Source of the DNA: an uncultured Anaerolineae bacterium | GTDB lineage: Bacteria > Chloroflexota > Anaerolineae > J036 > Brachytrichaceae | NCBI GenBank assembly: GCA_937959265.1 | Contig: CALGMA010000011.1 | Coordinates: 26,022 to 90,021 of the forward strand | DNA length: 64,000 nt | Direction of reading: 5' to 3' | Shown: positions 43,900 through 52,324 of the stretch, piece after piece | Position numbering within the stretch: the first letter of the stretch is position 1 | How the letters are laid out: each line of letters begins with the position of its first letter | Made by a program: the position numbers and the translations under genes | The notes under the pieces: generated by a model | Databases searched by the model: none | Told to the model about the DNA's origin: nothing | The model's input: only the letters and a program-made list of their open reading frames with translations

Positions 43900-46305
43900 T
43901 CATGCGCCGTAGGGCGCCCAGATGTTCTTCACCTGCGTCGCCTGGCGCAGCATCTCGGCCTGCTGCGCGGCGGTGAGCGTGAACCAGTCGCGCGGTTGGC
44001 CGTAGTTCACCCAGGTGCGCTTCAGGTTGTTCGCCGAGGCGCGCTCGACCATCGCGCTGCCCGCCGCGCTACCGAAATACCACAGGGCGTCCACGTCGGC
44101 GTGTTCGGCCAGCACCTGAGCCAGCTCATCGCGCGCGCCGGTGACGATGTTGACGACGCCGGCCGGCACGTCGCTGGTGTCGAGCACCTGATACAAATCG
44201 GTCGCCGACAGCGGGCGCCGCTCTGAGGGGATCAGCACAATCGTGTTGCCCATGCTGATCGCCGCCGCCATCAACGTGACCGGCGCCAACAGCGGCGCTT
44301 CATCCGGGCAGGCGATGCCGATGACGCCCACCGGCTCGTTGACGCTCAACGTCAGGCCGCGGAACAGCCCACGGCGCACGGCGCCATCGTATTTGTCGGC
44401 CCAGGCGGCGAAGGTGAACCACCGGTCGAGCGCGGCGGCTACCTCCGCTTCGGCGGCGGCTGAATCGCAGCCGGTTTGCTGCGCCAGGCGCGCGGCGAAC
44501 TCCGCCCGGCGCGCGCTCAAGTTCTCGGCGATGTAGTACAGAATCTGGGCGCGGTTGTGCGCCGTCTGATCGCCCCAGGCCGCAGCGGCGCGCGCGGCCT
44601 CGACGGCGTTGCGGATGTCTTTGCGGTTGCCTGCGCCGACTTCGCCGATCGCTGCGCCGTCGGCGCCGTAGATCGCGCGGCTGTAGCCGGAATCGGGCCG
44701 CGCCTGTTTGCCGCCGATGTAGAGCTTGGGCGTGCGGTCAATGCCATTGCTGGGGGCGTTGTGCGCCAGGGGGTTCGCAGCAGCGCCGCCTTCTGCGCGC
44801 GGCGCGCTGCGCTTCGATGGGGGAGTCGCCTGCGATGGCTTGAGTTTGACGTACTCGAACAGCCCTTCCTTGCCGCCCTCGCGCCCGAAGCCGCTTTCCC
44901 GATAGCCGCCGAAGCCGGATGCGGCGTCGAACAGGTTGGTGCAGTTAATCCACACCACGCCGGCCTTGAGCTTGCCGGCCACGTCGAGCGCCAGGTTGAT
45001 GTCTTCGCTCCACACGCTGGCGGCCAGGCCGTAGCGCGTGTTGTTGGCCAGCGCCACGGCCTCCGCCGGCGCGCGAAAGGTCATCGCCACTAGCACCGGG
45101 CCGAAGATCTCCACCTGTGCGATCGTCGCCGCGGGCGAGACGTCGGTGAATAGGGTGGGCGGGTAGAAGTAGCCCTCGGTCGGGCAGGCCCAGCTCGGCT
45201 GCCACATCGTCGCGCCTTCGGCTACGCCCTGTTCGACCAGCCGGGCGATCTTTTGCAACTGCGGCGGCGCGATGATCGCGCCGAGGTCTATCGCCTTGTC
45301 GAGCGGATCGCCGATGCGCAACTTCTCCATCCGCGCGCGCAGCTTGGCGTAGAAGCGCGGCGCGATACCCTCTTGCGCCAGGAGGCGGGAGCCGGCGCAG
45401 CACACCTGACCCTGGTTGAACCAAATCCCGTCCACCACGCCTTCAACTGCGCTATCCAGGTCGGCGTCGTCGAACACGATGAAGGGGGACTTGCCGCCTA
45501 GTTCGAGCGAGAGCCGCTTGCCGCTGCCGGCGGTCGCGATGCGGATTTGCCTGCCCACCTCGGTGGAGCCGGTGAAGGCGATCTTATCCACGCCGGCGTG
45601 GTTGACGATCATCTGGCCCACCTGGCCGTCGCCGGTGACGATGTTGACCACGCCGGGCGGCAGGCGAATGGCCTCGCAGACCTCCGCGAAGCGCAGCGCC
45701 GTGAGCGGCGTCCACTCGGCGGGCTTGAGCACCACGGTGTTGCCCATCGCCAGCGCCGGCGCGATCTTCCAGGCCAGCATCAGCAGCGGGAAGTTCCAGG
45801 GGATGATCTGCCCGATCACGCCTAGGGGGTCGTAGTCGGCCAGCTCGGTGTCCATCAACTGCGCCCAGCCGGCGTGATGGTAAAAGTGCCGCGCGGCCAG
45901 CGGGATGTCGAGGTCGCGCGTCTCGCGGATGGGCTTGCCGTTGTCCAGCGATTCGAGCACGGCGAACAGCCGCGCATGTTTCTGGATGTGCCGCGCCATG
46001 GCATAGAGGTAGCGCGCGCGGATGTGGCCGGGCGTTTGCGACCACGACTCGAACGCCTCGCGCGCCACCGCGACGGCGGCGTCCACTTCGTCCTGGGTCG
46101 CCTGGGTGATGCGGGCCAAGGGCCGGCCGGTGGCGGGGTTCACGCTGTCGAACAGGCGGCCGGGGTCGGGCTGCGTCCAGCGGCCGGCGATGAACTGGCC
46201 GAACGTGCGCTCATGCGCGTTCAGCCAGTCCAGCGCTGGCTTGGCGCTCTCCGGCGCCGGGCCGTAGGCCATCGTTTGGAAGATCTCTGCAATAGGCGCA
46301 GTCAT
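43900..46305 (-). CDS. ALDH16-type double aldehyde dehydrogenase
   Basis: The 801-residue protein contains a complete ALDH (about 35-500) with PWNFPLLMLAWKIAPALAMGNTVVLKPAEWTP, FTGSTEVGRQIR, LSLELGGKSPFIVF and the nucleophile in QGQVCCAG (Cys near 303), then a Ser/Pro/Ala-rich linker (500-530) and a second ALDH-like region (about 530-801). The second copy has PVGVIGIACPDEAPLL and SMGNTIVLIPSERRP but ends ANNLKRTWVNYG without the catalytic Glu/Cys half. This one-active, one-pseudo arrangement is the ALDH16 family. Substrate unknown. It is 13 bases upstream of the flavin monooxygenase stop on the same strand. Confidence 0.9.
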   Translation of the reverse strand: MTAPIAEIFQTMAYGPAPESAKPALDWLNAHERTFGQFIAGRWTQPDPGRLFDSVNPATGRPLARITQATQDEVDAAVAVAREAFESWSQTPGHIRARYLYAMARHIQKHARLFAVLESLDNGKPIRETRDLDIPLAARHFYHHAGWAQLMDTELADYDPLGVIGQIIPWNFPLLMLAWKIAPALAMGNTVVLKPAEWTPLTALRFAEVCEAIRLPPGVVNIVTGDGQVGQMIVNHAGVDKIAFTGSTEVGRQIRIATAGSGKRLSLELGGKSPFIVFDDADLDSAVEGVVDGIWFNQGQVCCAGSRLLAQEGIAPRFYAKLRARMEKLRIGDPLDKAIDLGAIIAPPQLQKIARLVEQGVAEGATMWQPSWACPTEGYFYPPTLFTDVSPAATIAQVEIFGPVLVAMTFRAPAEAVALANNTRYGLAASVWSEDINLALDVAGKLKAGVVWINCTNLFDAASGFGGYRESGFGREGGKEGLFEYVKLKPSQATPPSKRSAPRAEGGAAANPLAHNAPSNGIDRTPKLYIGGKQARPDSGYSRAIYGADGAAIGEVGAGNRKDIRNAVEAARAAAAWGDQTAHNRAQILYYIAENLSARRAEFAARLAQQTGCDSAAAEAEVAAALDRWFTFAAWADKYDGAVRRGLFRGLTLSVNEPVGVIGIACPDEAPLLAPVTLMAAAISMGNTIVLIPSERRPLSATDLYQVLDTSDVPAGVVNIVTGARDELAQVLAEHADVDALWYFGSAAGSAMVERASANNLKRTWVNYGQPRDWFTLTAAQQAEMLRQATQVKNIWAPYGA

Positions 46306-46318
46306 GGGATCGCGCGGC

Positions 46319-47626
46319 TCACGCCATCTTTTTAATCAGCTTCTTCAGGTGTTCACGGTAGCCGAAGTGCTCCACTTCGACGTAATGCCGCGTGGAGTCC
46401 TTGTATTGGATGCCGCGATTGTGCGGCTGCTCGGCGGTGGCCTTTATCCGGCGCATCATCTCGGCTTTGGCCGGATTGTTGCGCTGCGCGCAGATGAACT
46501 TGGCGACGGCCTGCGCCTGATAGTCCACCAGGCCCCATTGTCCGCTGTCCGGCTGGATCAGGCCGATGACGAACAGGTTGTCGTAGCGCGGATGGAAGAT
46601 GTGCCAGTACAGCAGCGGCTTGTGGCCTTGCCAGTTCAAGTAGCGCTTCTCGATGAAGGGGAAGGTGATCTTGAAGCCGGTGGCGTAGATGATCACGTCA
46701 ATCAGTTCTTCGCTGCCGTCTTTGAACAAGACGCGATCGCCGCGCAGCTCGGCGACATCCGGCTTGACCTTGATGTCGCCCTGGCCGACATAGTAGAGGA
46801 TCAACTGATTGACGATGGGGTGCGTCTCAAAGAACTTGTGGTCGGGCTTGGGTAAGCCGTAATCCTGCGGCAGGCCGATCAGCAGCTTCAGGATGATCGA
46901 GTAGAGCCAGCGCTGCACGGTGAGCGGCACGCGCAGCCGGAGCAATAGCTCGTTCACCTGATCCGAGGGCTTGCCGAAGGTGTACTTCGGGTTGTAGTAG
47001 TAGCCGCGGCGGGTGCTGTGGAAGGTGATCTTGGCGTTCTGCGCGCTCTCTACGGCGATGTCGCAGCCGCTGTTGCCGGCGCCGACGACGAGCACGCGCT
47101 TATCCACGAGCACATCCGGCGTCTTGTATTGGCACGAGTGCAGCGTCAGGCCGTCGAAGCGGCCGGGATAGTCCGGCCACTTCGGATCCCAGTTGTGCCC
47201 GTTGCAGATGATCACGCCGCCGTAGCGCCGCGTCTCGCCGGTGCTGAGCGTCACATCCCACAGCGGGCTGGCGGCGCGCTCGTCGGTCGGGACGATGCGC
47301 TCGACGCCGGTGTTGAAGGTGATCAGGTCGTACAGGCCGAAATGGCGGGCGTAGCTCTTGATGTACTCATGCGCCTGCCAATGGCTGGGATAGTCGGGAT
47401 ACTCCTTCGGCATCGGGAAGTCGGTGTATTCCGTGCCGGGCTTGGAAGAGATCAGGTGGGTGGATTTGTAAACGCTGCTGCCGGGTTTGCCGTAGTACCA
47501 GTTGCCACCCACGTCGTTGAGCTTCTCGAACACGTCGCAGGGAATGCCGTGTTGCTTCAGGTTCTTTGCGGCAGCCAGGCCCGATGTGCCGGCGCCGACG
47601 ATGCAGTAACGATTTGCGTAATCCAT
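46319..47626 (-). CDS. Flavin-containing monooxygenase (FMO/BVMO-like)
   Basis: The 435-residue protein has the FAD motif GAGTSGLAAAKNL at the start, DVGGNWYYG, the NADPH motif VVGAGNSGCDIAVE in the middle, and FMO-identifying FDGLTLHSCQY before it, plus ATGF near 340. It should oxidise a soft nucleophile or ketone. ATG 47626 is the true start; an upstream frame extension to 48217 is the shadow of lutC. It lies just upstream of, and probably with, the ALDH16 gene, so a monooxygenase then dehydrogenase step for one carbon source is possible (inference). Confidence 0.9.
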   Translation of the reverse strand: MDYANRYCIVGAGTSGLAAAKNLKQHGIPCDVFEKLNDVGGNWYYGKPGSSVYKSTHLISSKPGTEYTDFPMPKEYPDYPSHWQAHEYIKSYARHFGLYDLITFNTGVERIVPTDERAASPLWDVTLSTGETRRYGGVIICNGHNWDPKWPDYPGRFDGLTLHSCQYKTPDVLVDKRVLVVGAGNSGCDIAVESAQNAKITFHSTRRGYYYNPKYTFGKPSDQVNELLLRLRVPLTVQRWLYSIILKLLIGLPQDYGLPKPDHKFFETHPIVNQLILYYVGQGDIKVKPDVAELRGDRVLFKDGSEELIDVIIYATGFKITFPFIEKRYLNWQGHKPLLYWHIFHPRYDNLFVIGLIQPDSGQWGLVDYQAQAVAKFICAQRNNPAKAEMMRRIKATAEQPHNRGIQYKDSTRHYVEVEHFGYREHLKKLIKKMA

Positions 47627-47728
47627 TGTCCTAGGCTCTTGAGAGAAGATGACGCAAAAGATAAACGGGCGCTTTGCTTGACTGCGCGAATTGTACGTGC
47701 TTTGTGGGCATCTGGAAGTGAAGTGTAG

Positions 47729-47752
47729 GCAGGCGCAGGTATTGCCTGCGCC
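47729..47752. repeat. Degenerate palindromic intergenic repeat copy
   Basis: GGCGCAGG, five bases, and CCTGCGCC form an 8-bp stem between the lutC stop and the monooxygenase start. The core is related to, but more diverged than, the other copies. Confidence 0.45.
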
Positions 47753-47787
47753 GACTCGACGCGCATCGGGATGGATGGGATAGGCGT

Positions 47788-48468
47788 TCAGCCGCGCGCG
47801 GCGCGAAGGTTCTCGATCAGAATCACATGCAGTTCCAGCGGCCCGTGCACGCCGAAGACCGGATGCATCTCGATGTCGCTGGTGCGGCTGCTGCCGGTGA
47901 TCAGCGTGACGTTGCTGCTGCGGCGGAACGCGCCGAGTTGTCGGGTGCGTTCCGCCGCGATGTAGTCCTCCAGGCGCGGCACGATGCGATCTTCGGTGAG
48001 CACGGCGATGTGGATCGGCGGCAACAGCGAGGCCATGCGCGGTTTGCCGGGGCCGGATGACAACACCAATGTGCCGGTCGCGGCGATCGCCCAGTCGGCG
48101 CCGGTGATGCCGACGTCGGCAGCGGCGACATCGGCGGGGTCGCCCTGGACGCGCGCGATGCCCAGGTCTTGCAACAGCGCCGCGACGCCGGACAGCGGGA
48201 TGTGCGCCTCGTCCCACATCGTGACGCGCCGGGCGTTGCGGACGGCCAGCAGATCGCGCAGCGCATCCCGCGCGGCCGCCTCATCCGGCGCGACGCGCAC
48301 GATGCCCTTGACGCGCTCGCACTCGGCGATGAAGCGCGCCTTCAGGTCTTCATCGGGCGATAGCCGGGTGACCGGCAAATAGGACGCACGCGGCTGATCG
48401 GGGAAGGGCGGCTGCTGGGCGAGCGCCCGGCGCAGTCGGCCGAGGATGTCTTCGCGGGCGGATGACAT
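47788..48468 (-). CDS. lutC: Lactate utilisation protein LutC (LUD domain)
   Basis: The 226-residue protein has a helical N-terminus (SSAREDILGRLRRALAQ) and the LUD fold (ADVGITGADWAIAATGTLVLSSGPGKPRMASLLPPIHIAVLTEDRIV), as in LutC/YkgG. It forms a complex with LutA and LutB that oxidises L-lactate to pyruvate without a flavin dehydrogenase. It ends the lut operon; its start lies nine bases after the lutB stop. Confidence 0.93.
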   Translation of the reverse strand: MSSAREDILGRLRRALAQQPPFPDQPRASYLPVTRLSPDEDLKARFIAECERVKGIVRVAPDEAAARDALRDLLAVRNARRVTMWDEAHIPLSGVAALLQDLGIARVQGDPADVAAADVGITGADWAIAATGTLVLSSGPGKPRMASLLPPIHIAVLTEDRIVPRLEDYIAAERTRQLGAFRRSSNVTLITGSSRTSDIEMHPVFGVHGPLELHVILIENLRAARG

Positions 48469-48477
48469 GTGGGCATT

Positions 48478-49902
48478 CTACGCGCCGACGCTTGGCTCCT
48501 CTTTGCTGCGCCTGCGCTGCTTCAGCCGTTCGCGGAAGGGTTGTTTGGCGAACGCCGGAAAGTCCCGGCTGTCCGTCCAAGCCTTCAGCGGGGGCGGCAG
48601 CGACTCGATTTTGCCGTCGGCGTTGGCCAGCATCTGCGTGACGAGGCCGGCCAACCAGCCGCCGCTGCGATACAGCGCCGGCGAAAGCATCGCCTGCCGC
48701 CATAGGCGCATGCCCGCGCGCCAGGCGAACGTCGCGTCGCCGGCTTGCACTAGGTCGCGCCGCAGCTTGAGCAGCATGTCGGGGATGTTGATCTCCACGG
48801 GGCAAGCCGCCTGACAGGCGCCGCACAGGCTGCTGGCATAGGGCAGCTTCGGCGCGTTGGTTGGGCCGAGCAACAATGGCGAGACGATTGAGCCGATCGG
48901 CCCTGGGTACACCCAGCCGTAGGCGTGCCCGCCGATGTTCTGATACACCGGGCAGGCGTTCAAACACGCGCCGCAGCGAATGCATGCCAGGCTCTCGGCG
49001 TATTCGCTGCCCAGGATGCGCGAGCGGCCGTTGTCCATGATGATCAGGTAAAACACCTCCGGCCCGTCCGGCTCGTCCGGTCGGCGCGGGCCGCTCATCA
49101 GGTTGTTGTAGACCGACAAACGCTGGCCGGTGGCGCTGCGGGCGAGGAGTTGCACCAGGATGGCGTAGTCCTCCCAGGTGGCGATCACCTTTTCGACGCC
49201 CATCACGGCGACGTGCACCCGTGGCGCGCTGGTGGAGAGGCGGTTGTTGCCTTCGTTCTCGACCGTGGCGATTGTGCCGGTCTCGGCGATGGCGAAGTTG
49301 ACGCCGCTGATGCCCATGTCGGCTTCGAGATACTTCCGCCGCATCACGCCGCGCACGAAGCGCGTCATGTCCTCCGGCCGGTCGGTCATCGGCATGCCCA
49401 GCTTGTCGTGCAAGAGCTGCGCGGTCGCCTCCTTGGTCTTGTGCAGCATGGGGAAGACGATATGGCTGGGCGTCTCGCCGGCGAGCTGGATGATGTACTC
49501 GCCCAGGTCGCTCTCCGTCACTTCGATGCCGCGCGCTTCGAGCGCGTGGTTCAATTCACTTTCTTCCGTGACCATGCTCTTGCCTTTGGTCACGCGCCGG
49601 ACGCCGTGCTGTTGGCAGAGGTCGAGGATGACCTGGTTCAGTTCGGCGGCGTCGCGCGCCCAGAGCACGCGGCCGCCATTGGCGATCACGTTGCGTTCGA
49701 GCTGTTCGAGCAGGTCGGGCAGATGGTTCAGGGCATGTTCGCGGGCCAGCCGCGCCTGGCGGCGGAGCGCGTCGGCGTCGGTCGTTTCGCCCATCGCGGC
49801 AATGCGGCCGTTCACCCCGCGCGTGGTGCCGCGGTCGAGGGCGGTCTGGAGCTGGATGTCGTTGAGGGCGATGATGGCAGAGCGGGAGAAGCTATCTTTC
49901 AT
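48478..49902 (-). CDS. lutB: Lactate utilisation protein LutB (iron-sulfur LUD protein)
   Basis: The 474-residue protein has an N-terminal LUD domain (SGVNFAIAETGTIATVENEGN; ARSATGQRLSVYNNLMSGPRR) and two 4Fe-4S motifs CIRCGACLNACPVY and CGACQAACPVEI, then a C-terminal tail. It is the electron-carrying subunit of the lactate oxidation complex. Its ATG at 49902 is the third ATG of an ATGAAAG heptamer run (others at 49916 and 49909, in other frames), so its 5' end is part of the insert boundary described under findings. No standard Shine-Dalgarno site is evident. Confidence 0.93.
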   Translation of the reverse strand: MKDSFSRSAIIALNDIQLQTALDRGTTRGVNGRIAAMGETTDADALRRQARLAREHALNHLPDLLEQLERNVIANGGRVLWARDAAELNQVILDLCQQHGVRRVTKGKSMVTEESELNHALEARGIEVTESDLGEYIIQLAGETPSHIVFPMLHKTKEATAQLLHDKLGMPMTDRPEDMTRFVRGVMRRKYLEADMGISGVNFAIAETGTIATVENEGNNRLSTSAPRVHVAVMGVEKVIATWEDYAILVQLLARSATGQRLSVYNNLMSGPRRPDEPDGPEVFYLIIMDNGRSRILGSEYAESLACIRCGACLNACPVYQNIGGHAYGWVYPGPIGSIVSPLLLGPTNAPKLPYASSLCGACQAACPVEINIPDMLLKLRRDLVQAGDATFAWRAGMRLWRQAMLSPALYRSGGWLAGLVTQMLANADGKIESLPPPLKAWTDSRDFPAFAKQPFRERLKQRRRSKEEPSVGA

Positions 49903-49914
49903 CTTTCATCTTTC
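49900..49914. repeat. Left 15-bp inverted repeat of the four-helix-bundle insert
   Basis: CATCTTTCATCTTTC lies at 49900-49914, the exact complement of GAAAGATGAAAGATG at 50331-50345. Both are built of the heptamer ATGAAAG; the left side has a third unit. It contains the lutB start codon and the TGA of the four-helix-bundle gene. Confidence 0.85.
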
Positions 49915-50314
49915 ATTTATTTGCGGGCTTTGGCGTTGTTGATTTCTTTCGGCTCAGGCGGGCTTTTATCGTCCGTTGGGTTGCGCCGAAGATGGCCAGC
50001 AGTTCATTCGCTTCCTGCGTCAGGGACGACAACTTGGTTGACGGCATGATATCGCCTTCCACGAGGAGTTCGAGCCAGAACAATGTCTCGTCCGTCTCTT
50101 CAATGACGACGCCTAACTTCGAAAGAAAATCTTTGTCGGATCGCGCCCGGCACACGGCGCGATAGTTCGCACCAACTGATGTGCCGGAACGAAGCAGTTG
50201 TCGCCTGATTACCCGCACTTCTTCGCTTCTCGGCAACGCTGCGCAAAGTTTTAGCACCCGCAGGCTGAACTGCTTCGTGCGCACTTTCATCTGCTGTGTG
50301 GTCATGCTGACCAT
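49913..50314 (-). CDS. Four-helix-bundle protein (S23/TIGR02436 family) between lutA and lutB
   Basis: The 133-residue protein reads MKVRTKQFSLRVLKLCAALP, then VIRRQLLRSGTSVGANYRAVCRARSDKDFLSKLGVVIEETDETLFWLELL, which are the diagnostic helices of the TIGR02436/S23 family first noted in intervening sequences of 23S rRNA and in diversity-generating-retroelement accessory proteins (Avd). It has a GGAG site seven bases before ATG 50314. It has no known role in lactate use. The gene and its flanks are bounded by exact 15-bp inverted repeats, and its TGA overlaps an ATG, so it looks inserted into the lut operon. Confidence 0.9.
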   Translation of the reverse strand: MVSMTTQQMKVRTKQFSLRVLKLCAALPRSEEVRVIRRQLLRSGTSVGANYRAVCRARSDKDFLSKLGVVIEETDETLFWLELLVEGDIMPSTKLSSLTQEANELLAIFGATQRTIKARLSRKKSTTPKPANK

Positions 50315-50330
50315 ATCTGTCTCCAAAAAC

Positions 50331-50345
50331 GAAAGATGAAAGATG
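50331..50345. repeat. Right 15-bp inverted repeat of the four-helix-bundle insert
   Basis: GAAAGATGAAAGATG abuts the TGA of lutA (50346-50348 on the reverse strand) and is the exact inverse of 49900-49914. Together they bound 446 bp containing the four-helix-bundle gene. Confidence 0.85.
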
Positions 50346-51074
50346 TCAAATCCTGCCCGCCAGCACCTCTGCCACATGCACTACGCGCTTGGCGGAACGG
50401 CGACGCGAGAGGCCGCCGTTCATGTGCATCGCGCAACTGGCGTCGCCGGTGATGACGATGTCGCAGTCGGCGGCATGGATGTTCGCCAGCTTGTCGTTCA
50501 GCATCGCCGCGCTGATCTTGCCCATCTTAATCGCGAACAACCCGCCGAAGCCGCAGCATTGGTCGTGGCCGGCCAGCTCGACCAGCGAGAGGTTGCCCAC
50601 GTTGGCCAGCAGCGCGCGCGGCTGCCGGCCGATCCCCAGGCCGCGATAGCCGTGGCAAGCGTCGTGGATGGCTGCGCGGGTCGGCTTAGCGAGCGATGTG
50701 CCCAGGTTGGTCACGCCGAGCGCGTCCACCAGGTACTGCGTCAATTCCCATGTCTTGGCCGCAATCGCTTCGGCTTCGGCAAAGCGGGGGTGCCCTTTGA
50801 ATAGCTCCGGGTAGTAGTGTCGAACCATGCTGGCGCAGCTTCCGCTGGGCGTGACGATGGCGTCGTAAGCGCCGAACACGTCCAGAAAGCGCTCGGCTAC
50901 CGGCTGCGCGTCGGCGTGAAAGCCGGCGTTGAACGCCGGTTGGCCGCAGCAAGTCTGCGCTTCGGGAAATTCGACCGTTAGCCCTTGCCCCTCCAGGATG
51001 TCCAACGCGGCTTCCCCGACCTCCGGGAACAGCATGTCCACGATGCACGTCACGAACAGGGCCACTTTTGCCAT
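50346..51074 (-). CDS. lutA: Lactate utilisation protein LutA (CCG-domain Fe-S oxidoreductase)
   Basis: The 242-residue protein starts MAKVALFVTCIVDMLFPE and carries two CCG motifs: TCCGQPAFNAG and QCCGFGGLFAIK, with upstream GSCASM and DACHG cysteines. This matches LutA/YkgE. It begins the leftward lut operon (lutA, four-helix-bundle gene, lutB, lutC). ATG 51074 is chosen rather than an upstream extension (51122) that crosses the palindromic repeat region. No LldR-like regulator or lactate permease is adjacent. Confidence 0.93.
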   Translation of the reverse strand: MAKVALFVTCIVDMLFPEVGEAALDILEGQGLTVEFPEAQTCCGQPAFNAGFHADAQPVAERFLDVFGAYDAIVTPSGSCASMVRHYYPELFKGHPRFAEAEAIAAKTWELTQYLVDALGVTNLGTSLAKPTRAAIHDACHGYRGLGIGRQPRALLANVGNLSLVELAGHDQCCGFGGLFAIKMGKISAAMLNDKLANIHAADCDIVITGDASCAMHMNGGLSRRRSAKRVVHVAEVLAGRI

Positions 51075-51124
51075 GCCGGCGATGCTAGCACGATTCGGTC
51101 GCACAGACCCACCGGGGAACATGA

Positions 51125-51154
51125 GCAGGCGAAGGCATTGCCTTCGCCCACCCT
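51125..51154. repeat. Palindromic intergenic repeat copy
   Basis: GGCGAAGGCA, one base, and TGCCTTCGCC form a 10-bp hairpin between divergent lutA and the exonuclease gene, with further family sequence (CCCACCC) on the right side only. Confidence 0.75.
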
Positions 51155-51211
51155 GGGTATAGGCTTAGCTGCCATCTTTTATCATCTGCCCTTGGGATTT
51201 CTGCCTTCGCC

Positions 51212-52234
51212 ATGTCCGACCTCCTTCGACTCACCGACGACGGCCTGTATTGTGAAGCGGGCGACTTTTGGATTGACCCCTGGCGACTGGTGCGCCGGGC
51301 GGTGATTACCCACGCCCACGCCGACCACGCCCGACCGGGCAGCCAAGCGTATCTGACCAGCAGCGAAGGCCGCCACGTGTTGCGCTTGCGCCTTGGCCCT
51401 GATGCGATCATCGAGGCGGCGCCCTATGGTCGGCCCGTCACCATGAACGGCGTTCGCGTGAGCTTGCACCCGGCCGGGCACATCCTGGGGTCTGCGCAGA
51501 TCCGCGTCGAGCACAAGGGCGAGGTGTGGGTGGTCGCCGGCGACTACAAGACGACCCCCGATCCGACTTGCGCCCCGTTCGAGTTGGTGCGATGTCACGT
51601 CTTCGTCAGCGAATGCACGTTTGGCTTGCCGATCTACCACTGGCCCGATCCGCGAACCGTCTTTGCGCAGATTCATGCGTGGTGGCAAGCGAACGCGGCC
51701 GCTGGCCGCGCCAGCGTGATCTACGGTTATGCGCTGGGCAAGGCGCAGCGCATCCTGGCCGGCGTGGATTCGTCCATCGGCCCTCTGCTCACGCATGGCG
51801 CGGTGGAACGCGTGAATGCGGCCTATCGCGAATCGGGCGTCGCCCTGCCGGCCACCGACTACGTGGGCGGGGTGACGGATAGGGCGCGCTATCGCCAGGC
51901 GCTGATCGTCGCGCCGCCGTCGGCCAACGGCACGCCGTGGGTGCGCAAATTCGGCGATTGCGCCACGGCGATTGCCAGCGGCTGGATGCAAGTGCGGGGC
52001 ATGCGCCGGCGGCGCGCTGTGGATCGCGGTTTTGTCCTCTCCGATCATGCCGATTGGCACGAGCTGATGCGCACGATTCAAGCCACTGGCGCCGATCGCG
52101 TGTTGTTGACGCACGGCTACACAGCCTCGCTGGCGCGTCACTTACGAGAACGCGGACTGCAGGCCGATGTGCTGTTGACCCGATTCGAAGGCGATTCTAG
52201 TGATGACAGCATTGAAGCGGAGCCCACATTCTGA
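51212..52234 (+). CDS. DNA ligase-associated exonuclease (metallo-beta-lactamase fold, TIGR04122-like)
   Basis: The 340-residue protein has the metallo-beta-lactamase motif THAHADHARPG, a YGRPVTMNGVRVSLHPAGHILGSAQI strand region, VVAGDYKT and the beta-CASP-type FVSECTFGLP and SDHADW ... THGY residues. This is the exonuclease of the ligase-associated repair set known with an ATP-dependent ligase, an Lhr-like helicase and a metallophosphoesterase. Those three lie at 55.6-60.5 kb, but here the exonuclease is separated from them by about 3.3 kb of unrelated genes. Sequence places it on DNA or RNA 3'-end processing; the in vivo substrate is not known. Confidence 0.9.
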   Translation: MSDLLRLTDDGLYCEAGDFWIDPWRLVRRAVITHAHADHARPGSQAYLTSSEGRHVLRLRLGPDAIIEAAPYGRPVTMNGVRVSLHPAGHILGSAQIRVEHKGEVWVVAGDYKTTPDPTCAPFELVRCHVFVSECTFGLPIYHWPDPRTVFAQIHAWWQANAAAGRASVIYGYALGKAQRILAGVDSSIGPLLTHGAVERVNAAYRESGVALPATDYVGGVTDRARYRQALIVAPPSANGTPWVRKFGDCATAIASGWMQVRGMRRRRAVDRGFVLSDHADWHELMRTIQATGADRVLLTHGYTASLARHLRERGLQADVLLTRFEGDSSDDSIEAEPTF

Positions 52235-52324
52235 CTGAACTCGTAACTATCTCCGTTGTAAGGTTGGCGATATTTCTCTAGTTTGTGTTTATCGTCGTAA
52301 GATTCGTCTGGCGCTCCGGCTTCG

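Noticed and set aside
46319..48217. 632-codon leftward frame over lutC and the flavin monooxygenase
   Set aside because: The N-terminal 197 codons are a shadow of lutC; the monooxygenase begins with its FAD motif at ATG 47626.
51075..51122. N-terminal extension of lutA
   Set aside because: It lacks CCG-family sequence and runs into the intergenic repeat; ATG 51074 matches the usual LutA start.
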